A stretch of DNA of 64,000 nucleotides, from positions 58,900,001-58,964,000 of the forward strand of contig CM114271.1 of NCBI GenBank assembly GCA_050084515.1, given 5' to 3'. The notes under the pieces were generated by a model. That model did no database searches and was not told the origin of the DNA. It saw only the letters and a list, made by a program, of their open reading frames with translations. Source of the stretch: Blasia pusilla. Lineage: Eukaryota > Marchantiophyta > Marchantiopsida > Blasiales. Position numbers and translations under genes: made by a program. Within the stretch, counting starts at the first letter, position 1, and every line of letters begins with the position of its first letter. Shown piece after piece: positions 13,611 to 26,956 of this stretch.

Positions 13611-16600
13611 AGGGAGAGAACTCATGCATTGAGGGAGTGTCTGTCAACGGACGTTGATGGACTGCGGGCCGTTTAGGATGTCGGTAGTTTCCGGTATCGG
13701 TCGCTCAAGACTTGTATAGTAAGTACCCTTCGTACAGTAGACACGGCGCCCTAGACATTCTCGTGGGCAGACCGGAGTTTAATTCACGCGGGTACGGACT
13801 TCATGTATCGCGGGATCATACTTGTTAATTAACACTGCAGTGCGAAAATTATAATTGTACCAGCGAACAGCATCTTTTGGGCGCACCCATCCAAATTTCA
13901 AATACAAGCTCGCATGTCCGTGCGGCACGTAGTTTAATAAATTATTCAGATCTCTTTTTCAATATATGTTTTTTAATTTTAATTTAATTTATATAATTAC
14001 AAAAATATGACAACCGGTCCGTTCAACCTTCTTCTAATGGTAACGCATGGTATATTTATAAGGATAGATAAATTAATAGGCCAAGGATTTAAAGGATAGG
14101 ATACTAGAACAACCCGGAAGATATTTCCATCCGCGCATATGATGAAGATTTCTATGCATGGGTGCATAACTCGGGCAGTACGCTAGGATTTTTCTCCTTC
14201 AAGATCCTCATCTTCTATTTTTGAAAATTAGATAAATAATTCAAACCCTCTATCTCCCTTAAGCATTTAAGCATGTAAAATTGTTGTAAGTCTTGAGGAT
14301 ATATTGTTATGTTACCCTTACAACCATGGTTAAAATTTCTCAAAATAATCTTGTACTCTTTTTTTCTACTTTTTATTTTACTTCTTCAATTTTCATTGGA
14401 GACCTTTACCTCGTCTATCTTTATGGTAGAAAAAATTATTTTTATCTAAACAAAATTTCCATCCCCTATACTTTCATTGTTTCTAAACCTTGATTTGCCT
14501 CATCCTCACCTTAACCACATAGGTATAAATCTTCTCTAATTAACTTCAAAGAATCTTATCTCCACCCTTTCCAGCTTTTCGGAGAAATTCAACTATAACC
14601 TCGCTTATGCTTTCTTATCCCAATTTTGATATTTTTTAAAATGAAAAATGTTCCCTTCCACTTTCTTAAATCCCTTCCTAGTACTTCATATGTCTTTTAG
14701 TTATATAGGTATTTGATCCATGGAAGTATTTTTTTGAATTGATTGGATTCATAATATGATATTTACCGTGGAGTATGCTCAACATCACTAAGGGGCATAT
14801 TTCATTAATACAATAGATAATACGAGCTACTCAAATACTCTGAAAGTACTTGTTAAATTATGGAAAATATTATAAATTACAAGTGCAATCTATTTATGAC
14901 CATATTGATAATGGAATGTTTTTTTAAATAACATAGTGAAATACTTAAATTGTCATTTAAGTCATATTTTCAATAAATAATTTATAAATATGATATAATA
15001 GTAAAAAAATGTCACCATCATGCACAAAAATATTTTCAAAGAAGTCTTGTGGCGAGTGATACCAAAAGATTTTATTGTTGCCCCACCGCCATGTGTGAAT
15101 AACATTGGTGTTTGTAAATTAGCAAGCTATCCTCCCATAATGCTTTAGATATTTGTGTATATGATTAGTCCCATTCCTACTATGGGACCTTATCTAGACC
15201 CTTGTAGTGGTCAAGCTTGACCTTAGGAAAAAATAAATTATAATCCAACTTTTTTTTCTCCTTCCAAGAGTGGGATTCCACAACACCTTTAGGAGTCGGG
15301 GTATTCAATTATTTTCAATTTAGTTATCCTTTTGGTTGAATTTAATCTCAATTTCTATCATTTTGGTATTCCTCTTTTTGATAGATTAGAGAGTCTCTCT
15401 CTATCCTCTGGTCCCTCTTCACCTCTCCTATTATGAGTGTTCTCTATCTCATTTCCCAATGAGATACTAGAGACTTGTATGGAAACAGGAAAACACTTTA
15501 TTTTACCTTTTAGACAATTTTACATTCCTACATTCCGTAATGTTTACAACATTATATATTCTGGTTGAATACTATGAATCGTGTACCAAAAATGGTTCTA
15601 TGAAAGTTAGTAAGAAAAGGTAAACATAAAAAACGTTATGAGAAAAATTCTACTGTGCATTCATTATAAGATTTTTTTTTCACATGACATATGGTCTTTA
15701 TAACATATTTTACTTTCAATAGACCATGAAATACATAAAAATATTTATTTGAAGAAAATAATATATCATGTTTTATTTTAAATTAAAGAAATTCTGATAC
15801 AAGAAATTTGGATATATTTTCTATCAATTTCTAAAAAGATTTTGAAGGAAAAATCTCACTTGAATTAATGCAAGTTTTTTCTTTGAAAAATATGTGATGA
15901 AAAGTGGAATCTTAACCATAAAATCTCATACCAATAATACCACTAAGTTTTAAATATTTATTACATGACTTTATGCTGACTAATTTGTAATTTGAAACAA
16001 ATGTGAAGATTTCAACATTAAAAAATGGACACATTAAACTCATGGAAATATTTACATCTCTAAACTTTTGTTGAAAAATTACATAAATCACATCTCTTTT
16101 TGTATTCAACATTTTTTGTTTATTTAAGCACACAATTTTATCTTATGGTAGATATATGAGTCGAATATCTCCTCCCTTCCCTGATTATTTATCTCCATGT
16201 CTTAAGAAGCTAGATATGGAAATTGAGAATGGAGACAAACTTCCCTCCCCTCTATATTCTTTCTCTTCTATAGAGGATGAAGAGGGTTCTTTTTTTATAC
16301 TTCATAAGGATCAAAATGGTTTAGAACAAAGATGGCCCACTAAAGTTTTAGAATTGGAAAATTTTCCTTATGAGGATATGAATCTCTTATGGTAAGAAAT
16401 TTAGCCCTTCTGTCCTCCCTTCCTTTCTTAATTTTTTAAAAGTTTATTTCTAAGTAGTCTTACCTCCTTCAAAAGTATTCATTTCTCTCTTTGACTTTCC
16501 AATTTAAAATTCAAGCTTGCATTTCTTTGTGTCCTCTATTGAAAATTTAACAAGTGAAGTTCAAAATGCTTATGTAGCTTTGCCTTGTTGAAAATTCATC

Positions 16601-19236
16601 GCTTTCTTTCTTCCCTTATGTTATAAAAAATTAACTTCTCTCCCCCTCTCCAATTGAAAGTTTATCACATTTATAAAAAAAAAAACCTCGTGAAACTCCC
16701 TTCTTGGAAAATTATCGTCTATTCAAAATTCAACCTTATCTTTCCTCCTCTCTTTATTGACAATGAGGCATTTCTTTAAAAAAAATCCTTTTGAAGCTTT
16801 CTTGCTGAAAATACTTCTTGTTCTTTCTTCCCCTTCAGATGGATATATCTAGTTTTATCTCTCCTTCCCCTCTCATTCATATTAACTAACTTTAAAACAT
16901 ATGTACAAAAATTTCTCTTGGTGGAGAATTATCCATTTCTCTCCTCCCCCACTTATTAAAAACCCAAACTTATCCATTCTCCCCTCTTTTAAAATGGGCA
17001 TAGTTTTATGTCTACATTTCCTATGCCCACTCATGTGTTTATGCCTCTACTGCTTGTGGCCATTCAAGAAAGGTTACATGAATTAACAATTGACGTTCCT
17101 CAACTTCCCATGTTGAAACACCAAATCACTAAATCACCAACGATAAAATCACACAAAACTTTAGCATTATTCAATTAAGATTTCTTTCCCTAAAATCCAC
17201 ACACATACAATATAATGACCACAAGACACGCGATCAACATCTATTGTGTGGATCTTTTTAGACAACGAGCAAATTTACATTGATATTATATATATACTCA
17301 ATTGATCAATCACATGGATCTTTCCACAATGAATGGGAAACACACCGCTCTCCAAATAAAAATCAAACCAAACCCACCCTCAACGTGAGGAATTCTATGT
17401 CAAATTCATATCGGCAACACCAATTTCCCTAGCCTATGATCGGAAGGCTTTACTATGGAAAGATGAGCCTTTCCAAGTTTTCCCTTTAGAGACATTCCTC
17501 TCAAGGCCCCTAAGGCTCCAATGAGCACCTGAGGTACTTGTGCACATAGGTCACGCCAACTAATAGATTCCTATCTAATAGAAAACCTCCAAGAAAATTT
17601 GAAGAAGGTCCCAAGAAAACCCGCAAAGGGGGATATCGGCATACGAGTCACCAAAGGAAGTAGATAGCTCAGTTTTAGCCTCTTAACACCTAGCTACATA
17701 CATAGCCTCCCTATCAATATATGCTACACACTCTCACTCATATATAAATACCATGACAAAAGATTTAACCTTAAAATTTTCCCCTTTCCTCTATGAAGTC
17801 ATTTGAAAAGGAAAAACCTTCAAAGAACTCTTTTGTTGGAAAAACTTATCTCATTCTCTCTCCACCTCTTTCAATCAAAAGTTACTTCTTCATCAATTTC
17901 TTATGAAATCTTGGATATGTGGCATCATATCTTTATCTAAATTTTTATTATTAATAGCTAACTACAAAAAGATGATAATAATACCATATAAATGCCAAAT
18001 GTTTCCTATGATATTTGTAGGAAAATTTTTTATACCCTTTCTTTTGGATTTACAACACTTCATCATGTTACTTGGAAATAGAGTTGGATATGAGATATTT
18101 TAGGAATCCTAATGTATACTATTTGATCAAGAAATGATTCCATGTATGAATAGAACCGAAATGTTACAAGTGAATACAAATTAAGATTATAAACTAAAGT
18201 TTGGAAAATACACATGAAATCTAAAATTTAAAATAACGTCCATAATGATAGTTGTATGCCATGCAGTGGGATCCTTCCTTTTTTTTTCGAAATTATGTTT
18301 GGTTTTATTTTATAATGGAATTTATGGAAAACATAAATGAAACATTAAATTGTGAAATTATCACCGTGGTAATTATACAACACAATATTTCTATCTTTAG
18401 TCTTGAATAAAGCTAATGCACACACAATGTGCTTCCATCAAGGCAACACTCATAGATGTGTATCACTAAAAGGGACAGATTCACACTATTCCTCCATTTT
18501 AGTTGATATTGGGAAACCCAATTTTTTTACCTATTTAGAAATTGAAGAAAATTTAATCCCTTGATATGGTCGAGAGTGAAATTATTTAATTCCTATTCTA
18601 GAAAAACGGATGAAGTTGGTAAATCAAGGTTCAACTAGGAATAACTCATGTCATCTCTAGGGAATATTCAAATAGATTAACTTATTGTATTGTGGAAAAA
18701 ATTGCTCTTAAGCTATTTAACTTACATACATTTCAATCAATGGGAATCTATAATCATGAAGCAATTTGTAGCCGAGAGAGGTAGTATCTTTGAGAGGTGC
18801 ATTCATGGCTTTGTAGAAAGTCTCATGAGATCTATTGATTTATATGGTTTCTCTCCATTACCCAAAATCTTCTTATCTCTATTACCTTTTAATATGGAAA
18901 TGCATACTTTTTTGTAGATTATAAAATTTAGTATTTATCACATTCAATAGTCTGGATCTATTGCCCATAGTATTGTAATGATATGTACTATATTTTGGTG
19001 GTCTTAATTAAGTGAAAAATATCCTTGTTAGAATATTTGTAGGTGCGAGATCTCACTCCATATGATCAATAATTACAATGAGAGAGGATCTCTTTCATGT
19101 GGTATCTTCTTTAATGTTATTTCTCTTTGTACCCATGTAAGTGTATAAAATTTTCTAGCCATGAAGGAGGAGTATTATGATATCCTTACCTTCAGGGACC
19201 CTATCTATGTAAGTATGATAAAGGTTTCAAAAAAGT
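13611..19236. other. AT-rich intergenic DNA, no gene recognised
   Basis: Strongly AT-rich, with pyrimidine-rich tracts at about 16.4-17.0 kb. The one compact acidic frame (plus 16156-16395) has no recognised domain. I see no transposase, reverse transcriptase or LTR ends. Confidence 0.4.
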
Positions 19237-20560
19237 GGATTTGGATGGACATGCCCAATAAATCCCTCGCTTGGATTTTTTGCTACCCAAGTCGCTCACG
19301 TGGGCTTGGGACATGGGAATTGGTACGGGTTCGGATTAAGAAAGGCAAGAAGAGATTGAGCTGACGCTTGGGCTATGGGCCCTCACGCGACTCCACTAGC
19401 TTGCATCAAGCGCATGCATGTCTGTCTGTGCGGTATGGTTGCATGGAAATAGACATGTCCAAACAAGTATCTACATGCCCAACACGTGTCCCGCCCGAGT
19501 ATTTTTGGTACCCGGATGGCCTGAGCGGGCTTGAGATGTGGGAATGGGTGTGTGCTTAGATTAAGGTAGTCATATAAAAATTGGCCCGATCTAAGCCCGT
19601 AGGCTGTAGGGCCACCTCAAGGCTCACATAGGGGCCGCAACCACGTCTGCAGCACGACTCGAGGGCAGGCTTTAGCCCTGCGCAAGCTTAGCTGCCACGG
19701 GCTTAGGGCGGGCCCGTGGGGGCTACAAACGGGTGACAAGTTCTTAGACTGGGTGTGGCTTGGCCGAGTTGGGGTCTAATTTGTGAGCGAGGCGGGTACC
19801 CGATCCCAGACGGATATTTATGTCCTAGGGACGGACATAAGTCTACGGACACGGACTTTGTTCATATACAACCTTGTTGGGCGGGCCATGTACGGGACTC
19901 CCGTAAGCCCAATGCATGCAAGTGCGGGCCTTGCAAGTGAGGCACGAGTTTTGTGTGGGCTAGAAAAAGGATGGCAAGAATGGACAAAGTGCAGATTGGC
20001 TAAGGTGGGTCTAAGTTGCAAGCAAAGCGGGCCTGGGTGCGGGTTTGGGGAACCTAGGCTTGCAAGGACATGTTCACAAACACCAAGGTTGCAAAACAAG
20101 GGACTTTTGGGTCCATGGCCAAGACATTCCCAATGGGGTCCCCGCCCAGGTTATTTTTCGTACTCTGGTTTCCCGTGCAAGCGTGGGATGGGAGCGCGAG
20201 CGCCATCACCCATGCAAGCGTGGGACTAGCGTGGAATCAGTTGCAGGCAGGATCAAACGGATGGGCGGGCGGGCTACAAGCCCTCACCAACCACGGGCCC
20301 TGAGCCCACCCAACGGACCTTATACAAGCCTACCATGGTACAATGCCCGTTGTAGGCTTGTACAAGGGCCTACCACGGGCTAGGAGGGCTCAAAGCTAGC
20401 CTCTACGGGCTTGTTACATGCCTTCGTGGGCTAAAGAACGGGCAATGGGTTTCTTGACAGGCTGCGGGCTAGCCGAGTCGGGGTCTAAAATGCAAGTGGG
20501 GCACGTTTAGGTTTGAGCTGTGGGAACTCGGGCCTCCACAGACATCTCTGCGGATGTGGA
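19237..20560. repeat. Degenerate G/C-rich repeat block
   Basis: A 1.3-kb stretch far richer in G and C than both neighbours. It is built from loosely repeated phrases: GGGCTTG, ACGGGC, CGAGTCGGGGTCTAA (about 19767 and 20475) and a CCCGCCC-x-TATTTTT-x-GTAC unit (about 19490 and 20140). Open frames on both strands reflect low stop-codon frequency, not genes. A GGACATAAGTCTACGGACAC-type sequence at 19832-19875 recurs in diverged form at about 12025-12077. Confidence 0.6.
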
Positions 20561-23429
20561 CATATCAAGGTTATCCGTGTGCAACTTTCATCACGATAAA
20601 TCTTAGAAAAGTAGGATATGAAGAAAAATCCATGCATTTGTTGTGATCATAGAAATCCAACAGATGATAAAATAATGTCCTTATATACTCAAATTTAATG
20701 AGCCTATTGAAAACAAATTGATATTCAGAATCAAACGTGACTATTCTCCAAAATTGATTGTAGGGTAGCTTTTCTTTAGGATAAAACTTTAGATATTGCA
20801 TATGAATATTTTTCACTCACTATAACTCTATTGTTATCAAAATCGAAGGTCAAACGAAGAACGTGTTGAAATTAAAAATAATAGTCTTCATACTAAAAAT
20901 ACTAAGGTAGCCCCAATTTAAATTTGAACCAAATAGGATTTTATCAAGGTTTTTATTTATTTAAGATACGACCAAATATTGAAATTTGTATGTCTTACCA
21001 TGAGAATATACCACTCATATTCTTCAAATTTTGAAGATTTACAAAGATAAGACTCCACAAAAAATTAAATATTCAAAGTATGCATAAACTAAGAATACAT
21101 GTAGACCAAGTTCGTGTCCATGGATTTGGTGAAGTCTATGGACTTGAGTGTGTTGCATGGAAGGACAATTTTCAATCATAAAAATCAGGAGATGTTCAAT
21201 TATAAAAATCCATGATGAGGATGGAAAAGTCCATAAGGATGGGAAAGCAAGGTTTATTGATGTTTGTGCCATTGAGTGTGACTAATCCATTTATGTGCAA
21301 CAATGGGATAAATATTTCATATATTTATTCTAAATTTTGTGCCTACTATTTGTTGCAACCACATCAAAAAAATAATTTGATCATGGAATGCCTTTTATTG
21401 GCACCTCCAAGGATGAAACTAAATAATAATATGAAATGTGACTAAAATTCTCTTCATTAATTTTAATTAAATTTCTTCATTACACACATTTAGACAGGGC
21501 CACACTCCTTATAATTTTCACAATATTTTACACTACAAATTTGGAGCTAGTGGCGACGTGTTGGATTAGATGGATAGAAATGCAAAATGATATGAAAAGG
21601 ATCCAAAGAAGTTCCAAAAATTGGGAAAAAGAAGAAGGAGAATGGCTATTTTTGATAGAAATTTGAGTTTCCTTGTTGGATGTTTTTGACCAAATGTTTC
21701 CCATAATATAAATTTGATTTAAAACGTTTTTAGTTGAATATTGGTGGTAAGCCAACAATTGGAGAACTACCACATGAACCCCTCGGGAAAACGTACTATA
21801 ATTGAGGATTTAACATATTATAATTGAGGAATTTCACATGCAAAGGGGCTTACGTAGATAATTGTATGGATAGATTTCCCACTAAATATTTCTGCCCATG
21901 AAAAAGAAAATTGATTTTTTTTAGTAAAAAGTGAGAATCTTCTTACCCCTCATGATTTTTGAGAATTAACTAGTCTGATCCAAAAACATATTTTTGCTAC
22001 AAAACATCATTTATAGTTCCCTCCCTCCCTCCCCATCAAATCCAATGATCGGGGAGATCCGGGGTTGAGAGTATTGCTAGCCGGATAAATTTGAGAATTT
22101 CCTATTGGTTTCAAAGTTGCCTACTAAAACCGGTTTAGGGATTAGACCGGTTTTTGAACCGGTCTAATCTCTAAACGGGTTCAAAAACCAGAATTACCGT
22201 TTCCGACTGGACATTCCAGCAATGGATAGGGTCTCACGAAGAAACTCCCCAACCCTCATGGAATCTTTTCTCGCATCCAAAGTTTAAAAATGAACTGGCT
22301 GGGAGAAGATTAGACAAAAATTATTAAGACTTGGAGACTTGGAAAAACTGAGCGGATATGGGGACAACTTGTTTAAAGGAGGCTCGGGCATAGAAGAATA
22401 CGACATGATGCATGTCTTTCCAAGTCTGTTTCAGAGTAAATAAATTGGTTTATTCTAAACTTAACGAAAACTAAGTGTCCACCCTTTCACGGGTCATTAC
22501 TATAGGCAAGATTCCCTTTTCTTTCGCAGAAGGCGCTCACATACCTTCTTTCCAGAAACTCCATCGCTCTCTCCACTCTCAACTCTCGTGAGTTATGATG
22601 AGTAGCAACCAGAGCCAGTTCTCGTAAAGCACGCAACTTGAACAAATTGACACACGCAATCATTAGTTTGAGTCGCGCACCATAAAAGTACCTTCGACAA
22701 ACAGGTGGCACTGTTGACCGAGCAGACAACTTTGCCGCATATTGTCCACGACACCTCATCACACGAGCAGACGGGGATGGTCCTGACTCCTGAGAGGTTG
22801 CGAACTTGCGATGCCACCTATACCCTTTCGCAACTTGTGCGTGGCGTTCCGAGGGTGTTTACGGAGTCACCGACTCACCGCTCGCTGCGTGCGAAAGCTG
22901 CGAAGGGGGGAACTAACAATGACGAGGCTCTAGTATCATTCCCCTTTAGCATCTTGTGGGTTCGCTTCCATGACTATGCGTTCATCCGCCCATGGGACGG
23001 CTCCCGGAGGGTGAGAGAAAAAACTCCTCGCGTCCGGTTATCTAACCGGAGTTAGCTTTCACTTCTCCTTGGGATTATTTTTGAAAGAAAAAATAAAATC
23101 ATTATGTTCTTCTTTGTATTGATCATGAAGTTACGTTGCAGTGGATTACTCCTTCCCTATTGTTTGTGCGGGCGGAGGGGGGCTCGAATGTGGCTGTGTG
23201 CACTTATTTTGTCTTTGTATTTTGTTCCCCACTTAATCGGACTTTTACCCTCTCGACCTAACCCGAGGATGAATAGGCGTGAGGGAAAGAATGCATAGCA
23301 ACTCGCATGGACGGAGTCGCCGTCACATGGATGGAATGATTTCACGTGTGATGCGATGTGGTACGCCCTTTTATAGCCATGCACCAAAGAAGAAACTAAG
23401 GAGAAGAAGGGGATAGCCCATTAGTAACA
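20561..23429. other. AT-rich DNA, then a GC-richer patch at 22.5-23.4 kb
   Basis: Apart from the inverted repeat at 22129-22180 I see nothing to annotate. Frames in the GC-richer patch overlap on both strands without a recognisable product. Confidence 0.4.
22129..22180. repeat. 24-bp inverted repeat, two mismatches
   Basis: Arms 22129-22152 (ACCGGTTTAGGGATTAGACC onward) and 22157-22180 pair with two mismatches around a 4-base spacer. The arms contain a repeated ACCGGTTT block. There is no coding sequence nearby. Confidence 0.92.
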
Positions 23430-23614
23430 CTAGCTGGTGCCTGTGCCCGTGCGATGCACAAATGTATACTTTTAAATTACTTATCCAAAGTGTACAATTG
23501 AATTCGTGCAATCTTATGGCTTAGACAACGAGCGATTCTATTGGCTAAAAAAGACATGTGTCAAAAGTAGCGGTGATCTTAAAATGAAGAGGCACTCTCC
23601 AATAATAATATAGA
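23430..23614 (-). mobile_element. Small non-autonomous Helitron, complete ends
   Basis: On the minus strand the element starts TCTATATTATTATTGGAG with an A before it and ends in CTAG with a T after it. This is the Helitron signature (insertion between A and T, 5' TC, 3' CTRR). Just before the end is a short GTGC-ATC-GCAC palindrome, in the position of the Helitron 3' hairpin. The element is 185 bases and has no coding capacity, so it would need a rolling-circle Rep/helicase from elsewhere. It closely matches 51007-51166. Confidence 0.82.
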
Positions 23615-23781
23615 TTTTCATAGATGAATTCTCATGTGCTTTTATAAACGAGAATAAATTCATGGGGAACGTTAGTGTGGAACCCAAAAGAAATGTTAGA
23701 TGAAAAAAACTGGTCGTTTGAGGAAAAGTTTGAGTGAAATTTTGGGTAAGGTTGTGAGCCAATAGTTCCAATTTGGGGAAG

Positions 23782-23965
23782 CATGGCATTTTGCATTTGA
23801 ATTACCCATCATTATCTTTGTGTAATTGGATGATTTAACATCTTATATAAAATTTGAGCAATTTTTATTGGTTGAGAAGATGAGCACTCCTATTGGTTGA
23901 AATGGACAATTTCCTAGAGGAGAGGTGTTCAAACATCAAGAAGGGATTCTCCATAATAATACGGA
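23782..23965 (-). mobile_element. Truncated Helitron of the same family
   Basis: The minus strand begins A|TCCGTATTATTATGGAGA and then follows the family sequence (CCAATAGGAGTGCTC-like and GGGTAATTCAAA-like blocks) to about 23782. The hairpin and CTAG end are missing. It lies about 170 bases to the right of the complete copy, in the same orientation. Confidence 0.6.
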
Positions 23966-26598
23966 TATTCAAAAATTGTAGGTTTGTCACCAAAACATGC
24001 GAACAACAAGAAATTCCCTTCAAATATCCTCTCCAATTTCTATGAGCAAACCATGTGAGTTTTCTTATGCTTTTGCGAATGGAAACTAGTAAATTGAACC
24101 AGTCTTCTCCTTGAGAGATAATGCATTAGAAAAAGTATATGACATGGCTTGTTTTCGTTTACATTTTGATTTTTTCTTCGCCATGAAATAGAGGACACCT
24201 TCATCACCAGGTGCAATGCAAACTCCATGATTTTTCCAAAACCAGAATTTGACTAAAATAAACCAACCCCCTGTTTTTCTGAATCGATGTGTCAACTTTA
24301 AAAACGCTGTTTTCGTATGCATAAAAATAATTTCTTGATGAAAAAATTACTCTCATCCATACATCTAGATCTATGAGATTCAAGTTCTTCTGAACATAAA
24401 TAGGTCTACCTCTTGTCTATGAAGAAAAACATAAGAGAAAAAGGATGCCAAGGATACTAACCTAACAAAAAAGTATTTTATGGAAATCATGGATCCCAAT
24501 TTGCAAGATAGTCTTTTTGAAAATCATAGTTCCATAATACCCTATTTATCATATTGAAAATTCTCTCGATCTAAGTATCCATTGCAAATAATCTTACAAC
24601 TTAGTGATAAAACCAATGAACTCTTGATCATACCAAGCTTAAAGCCCCTATGAAAATTGATAGCTTGGGCGGTCACTATCTTATTCGATGGGCCATAAAA
24701 ACACATGAAGAACTTGATGTAAGAATGCATTTGTTATTTCATCATTCAATTTTTTGTGTGAATGCCCCATTTCTATCCACTTTGAAAAGGGCATGCTTGA
24801 TCATCATCACTTTCCTCCCAAGCACTGAAAATTGCTTGATCACCATCAACATTCTAAATACTAGGTGGAAACTAAAGAAGGGGACATATTAATTTAGAGA
24901 CCAGCAAATGATATCTTCTTAGATGTACTAAAGTAAAGTAATATAGGGCACGAACATTCTTACATGCTATATAAGACAATTTTTTTGGTTCTCATATATA
25001 ATTTTTGCAAGAATGTGTATACAATTTTGAAGAAATCCATGTTAAAGTTTAGGAAGTTTAAGATCCAAGATGGAGTATTCGGAACACTAAAATTCCAAAA
25101 GGAAAAATATGTGTAAAAACTTTCATGAGCGGTGCACTCCACAGTGGGATGTAATATGTTTCTTGGAAGCAAATAAAATTATTCATCCTTTTGATTGACT
25201 TGGAACTTTGAGGAAGGACTGAATAGACCTTAATTTGGAGAGACTCATATGAGATGAATCTATCGAAGACATATTTGAATGTAGTGCTTAACTTGGATCC
25301 CTTATAGGACATGCTAGTGATAGATAAGTACAAAGATGGAAATAAATGATGGAAGATTACTCGAGCAAGAATATTATTAAGGAAATGTGTTGGATTGGTT
25401 GGCAAGGATGGGTCTTTTCATACATAAGATTCCTACCAAGGATTTTTCTGGGTTTGGTGATGAAGATCCTCCTCGTAATAGGAACAAGAAAATCAATCCA
25501 CTTAATAGTAAACTTATCCTCTAGCCATGGGAGATTGTATAATCACCTTGGAAGATTGTATTTGGAGTTGGAGGCATGTTGTACAAACATCCTCTCTTCT
25601 TTAAGTTTGGACTTACGGAATAGAAAACATACATATACTTTATAAGGTGTATTTACTCTGTCTACTTTGGTGACTATAGCCCAAATATATAAAGCATGAG
25701 ATATTTGGTAGTTACGCAAAGTTGTAAAGTTTTCATAGAATAATCTATTTTAAAGTTTAGAGGCATTCCAACATAATCAAATTTGTTGCCATATTGTGGT
25801 GATGCTAATATGCCAATTTATGGCAAGTTGCTTGTCTTGCCAACCCCTTTGCATATATTAGGGTTAGATTGTTGTGGAATGCTCCATTCAAAGGTGGGAG
25901 GAATGAGTTGACACTACCCTTCCTAATCTTGGATGGAATAGTAGGTTTGAGTTATTTAGTGACCCTTGAATTTGGAGATGAAGTGATTAAAGTGTGGCCC
26001 TAGAGGAAGGAAATACCCATATAGTGTCGTGACCCTCATAACCAAACAACATCAAATAGGCACCAAGCGGAACATTAGAACTCAAGTGGACTCACGCTGC
26101 GATGTTCGCGCTTTGGAGAGGTGTTTGGAAAGGTCTCTTGGAAAAGTCCAAGAGACGAAAAGCGGAACAGAGTTGTGCATTTCATGTGGTAGTGGTCGCG
26201 ACCAGGAAAAATAGACCAAACACGAGCCAAGACTTGAGATGAGTTGAGTCTTGGAAGGTTGGTTGCCAAAGAGGTGAGAACCAATATTGGAACACGACTA
26301 GCGTTTGGGGAATTTTATAGTGTTTTGGAACATAACGTTTAGCCCCAAAATGCGTTTGAGACAAATAAGAGCGAATTGGAAAGCTTATCTTGAGACGCTT
26401 CCAACGCACCAAATATCTCAGCAAACGCATTAGTACAGAGTGAGATATTGACCAAAAACAATTGTGAGAGCAATCGGGTTGAGAACCAATTGGAGAGGCC
26501 CGGGTGTCTTTCCCTAAATGTAGGGAACCTCGGAGATCCCCAGAAGAACTAGTAAGAAAGGAGTCTCTCCAAAATGTCTTCGAACAAGAATCCCCACT
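23966..26598. other. Intergenic DNA, possibly an older retroelement
   Basis: At about 26018-26045 the minus strand reads GTTATGAGGGTCACGACAC, which resembles the start of plant gypsy-type LTRs. The copia element is inserted at 26603/31799, so the DNA from about 26.0 kb and that to about 32.2 kb were once contiguous and may be parts of one older repeat. No protein domain was found. Confidence 0.3.
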
Positions 26599-26603
26599 TT
26601 GAG

Positions 26604-26936
26604 TGTGAAAATTGCGGAATGAATTGAAAATGCATTTTGTACTCTCTGTGTTTTTTCCGTCTATGTTGATAGATTGAAAGCCGATACATAAGTAGTAAAG
26701 TCTACGCTAAACTAAGAGCGGTAATCAAAAGACGTGACGGTTATTGTGTCACTTCAGAAATGTCTCATAGCTATGTATTGTTTTGCAAGATGAAACATTA
26801 CTAGCAGTAATAAATGGTTATAAGCAGAACATTGATCCTTATCTAATCTAGACTGTTAGTATGGGTTGATCCGTGTGATCAATGTTTAGATCAGTAATCT
26901 GATGATATTTTTCGCTGGACTAATTGATTTCCTACA
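26604..26936 (-). repeat. 3' LTR of the copia element
   Basis: Partner of the right-hand LTR, 333 bases. Compared with it, this copy has about 20 extra bases near its element-5' end (around 26907-26928) and about 12 extra near the other end (around 26613-26626, where GAATTGAAAAT-like sequence is partly doubled). The LTR ends agree with the flanking TTGAG duplication. Confidence 0.92.
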
Positions 26937-26950
26937 CTCCCACTCAGAGT
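26937..26950 (-). other. Polypurine tract of the copia element
   Basis: The minus strand reads CTCTGAGTGGGAG immediately before the 3' LTR start. A purine run at this place primes plus-strand DNA synthesis in LTR elements. The tract is short but correctly located. Confidence 0.7.
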
Positions 26951-26956
26951 AACAAA

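Noticed and set aside
19755-20383. Overlapping frames of 60-150 codons as genes
   Set aside because: They occur on both strands in G/C-rich degenerate repeats where stop codons are rare.
24542-25645. Retroelement pol relic
   Set aside because: Some frames looked suggestive, but no reverse transcriptase, integrase or RNase H motif could be confirmed.
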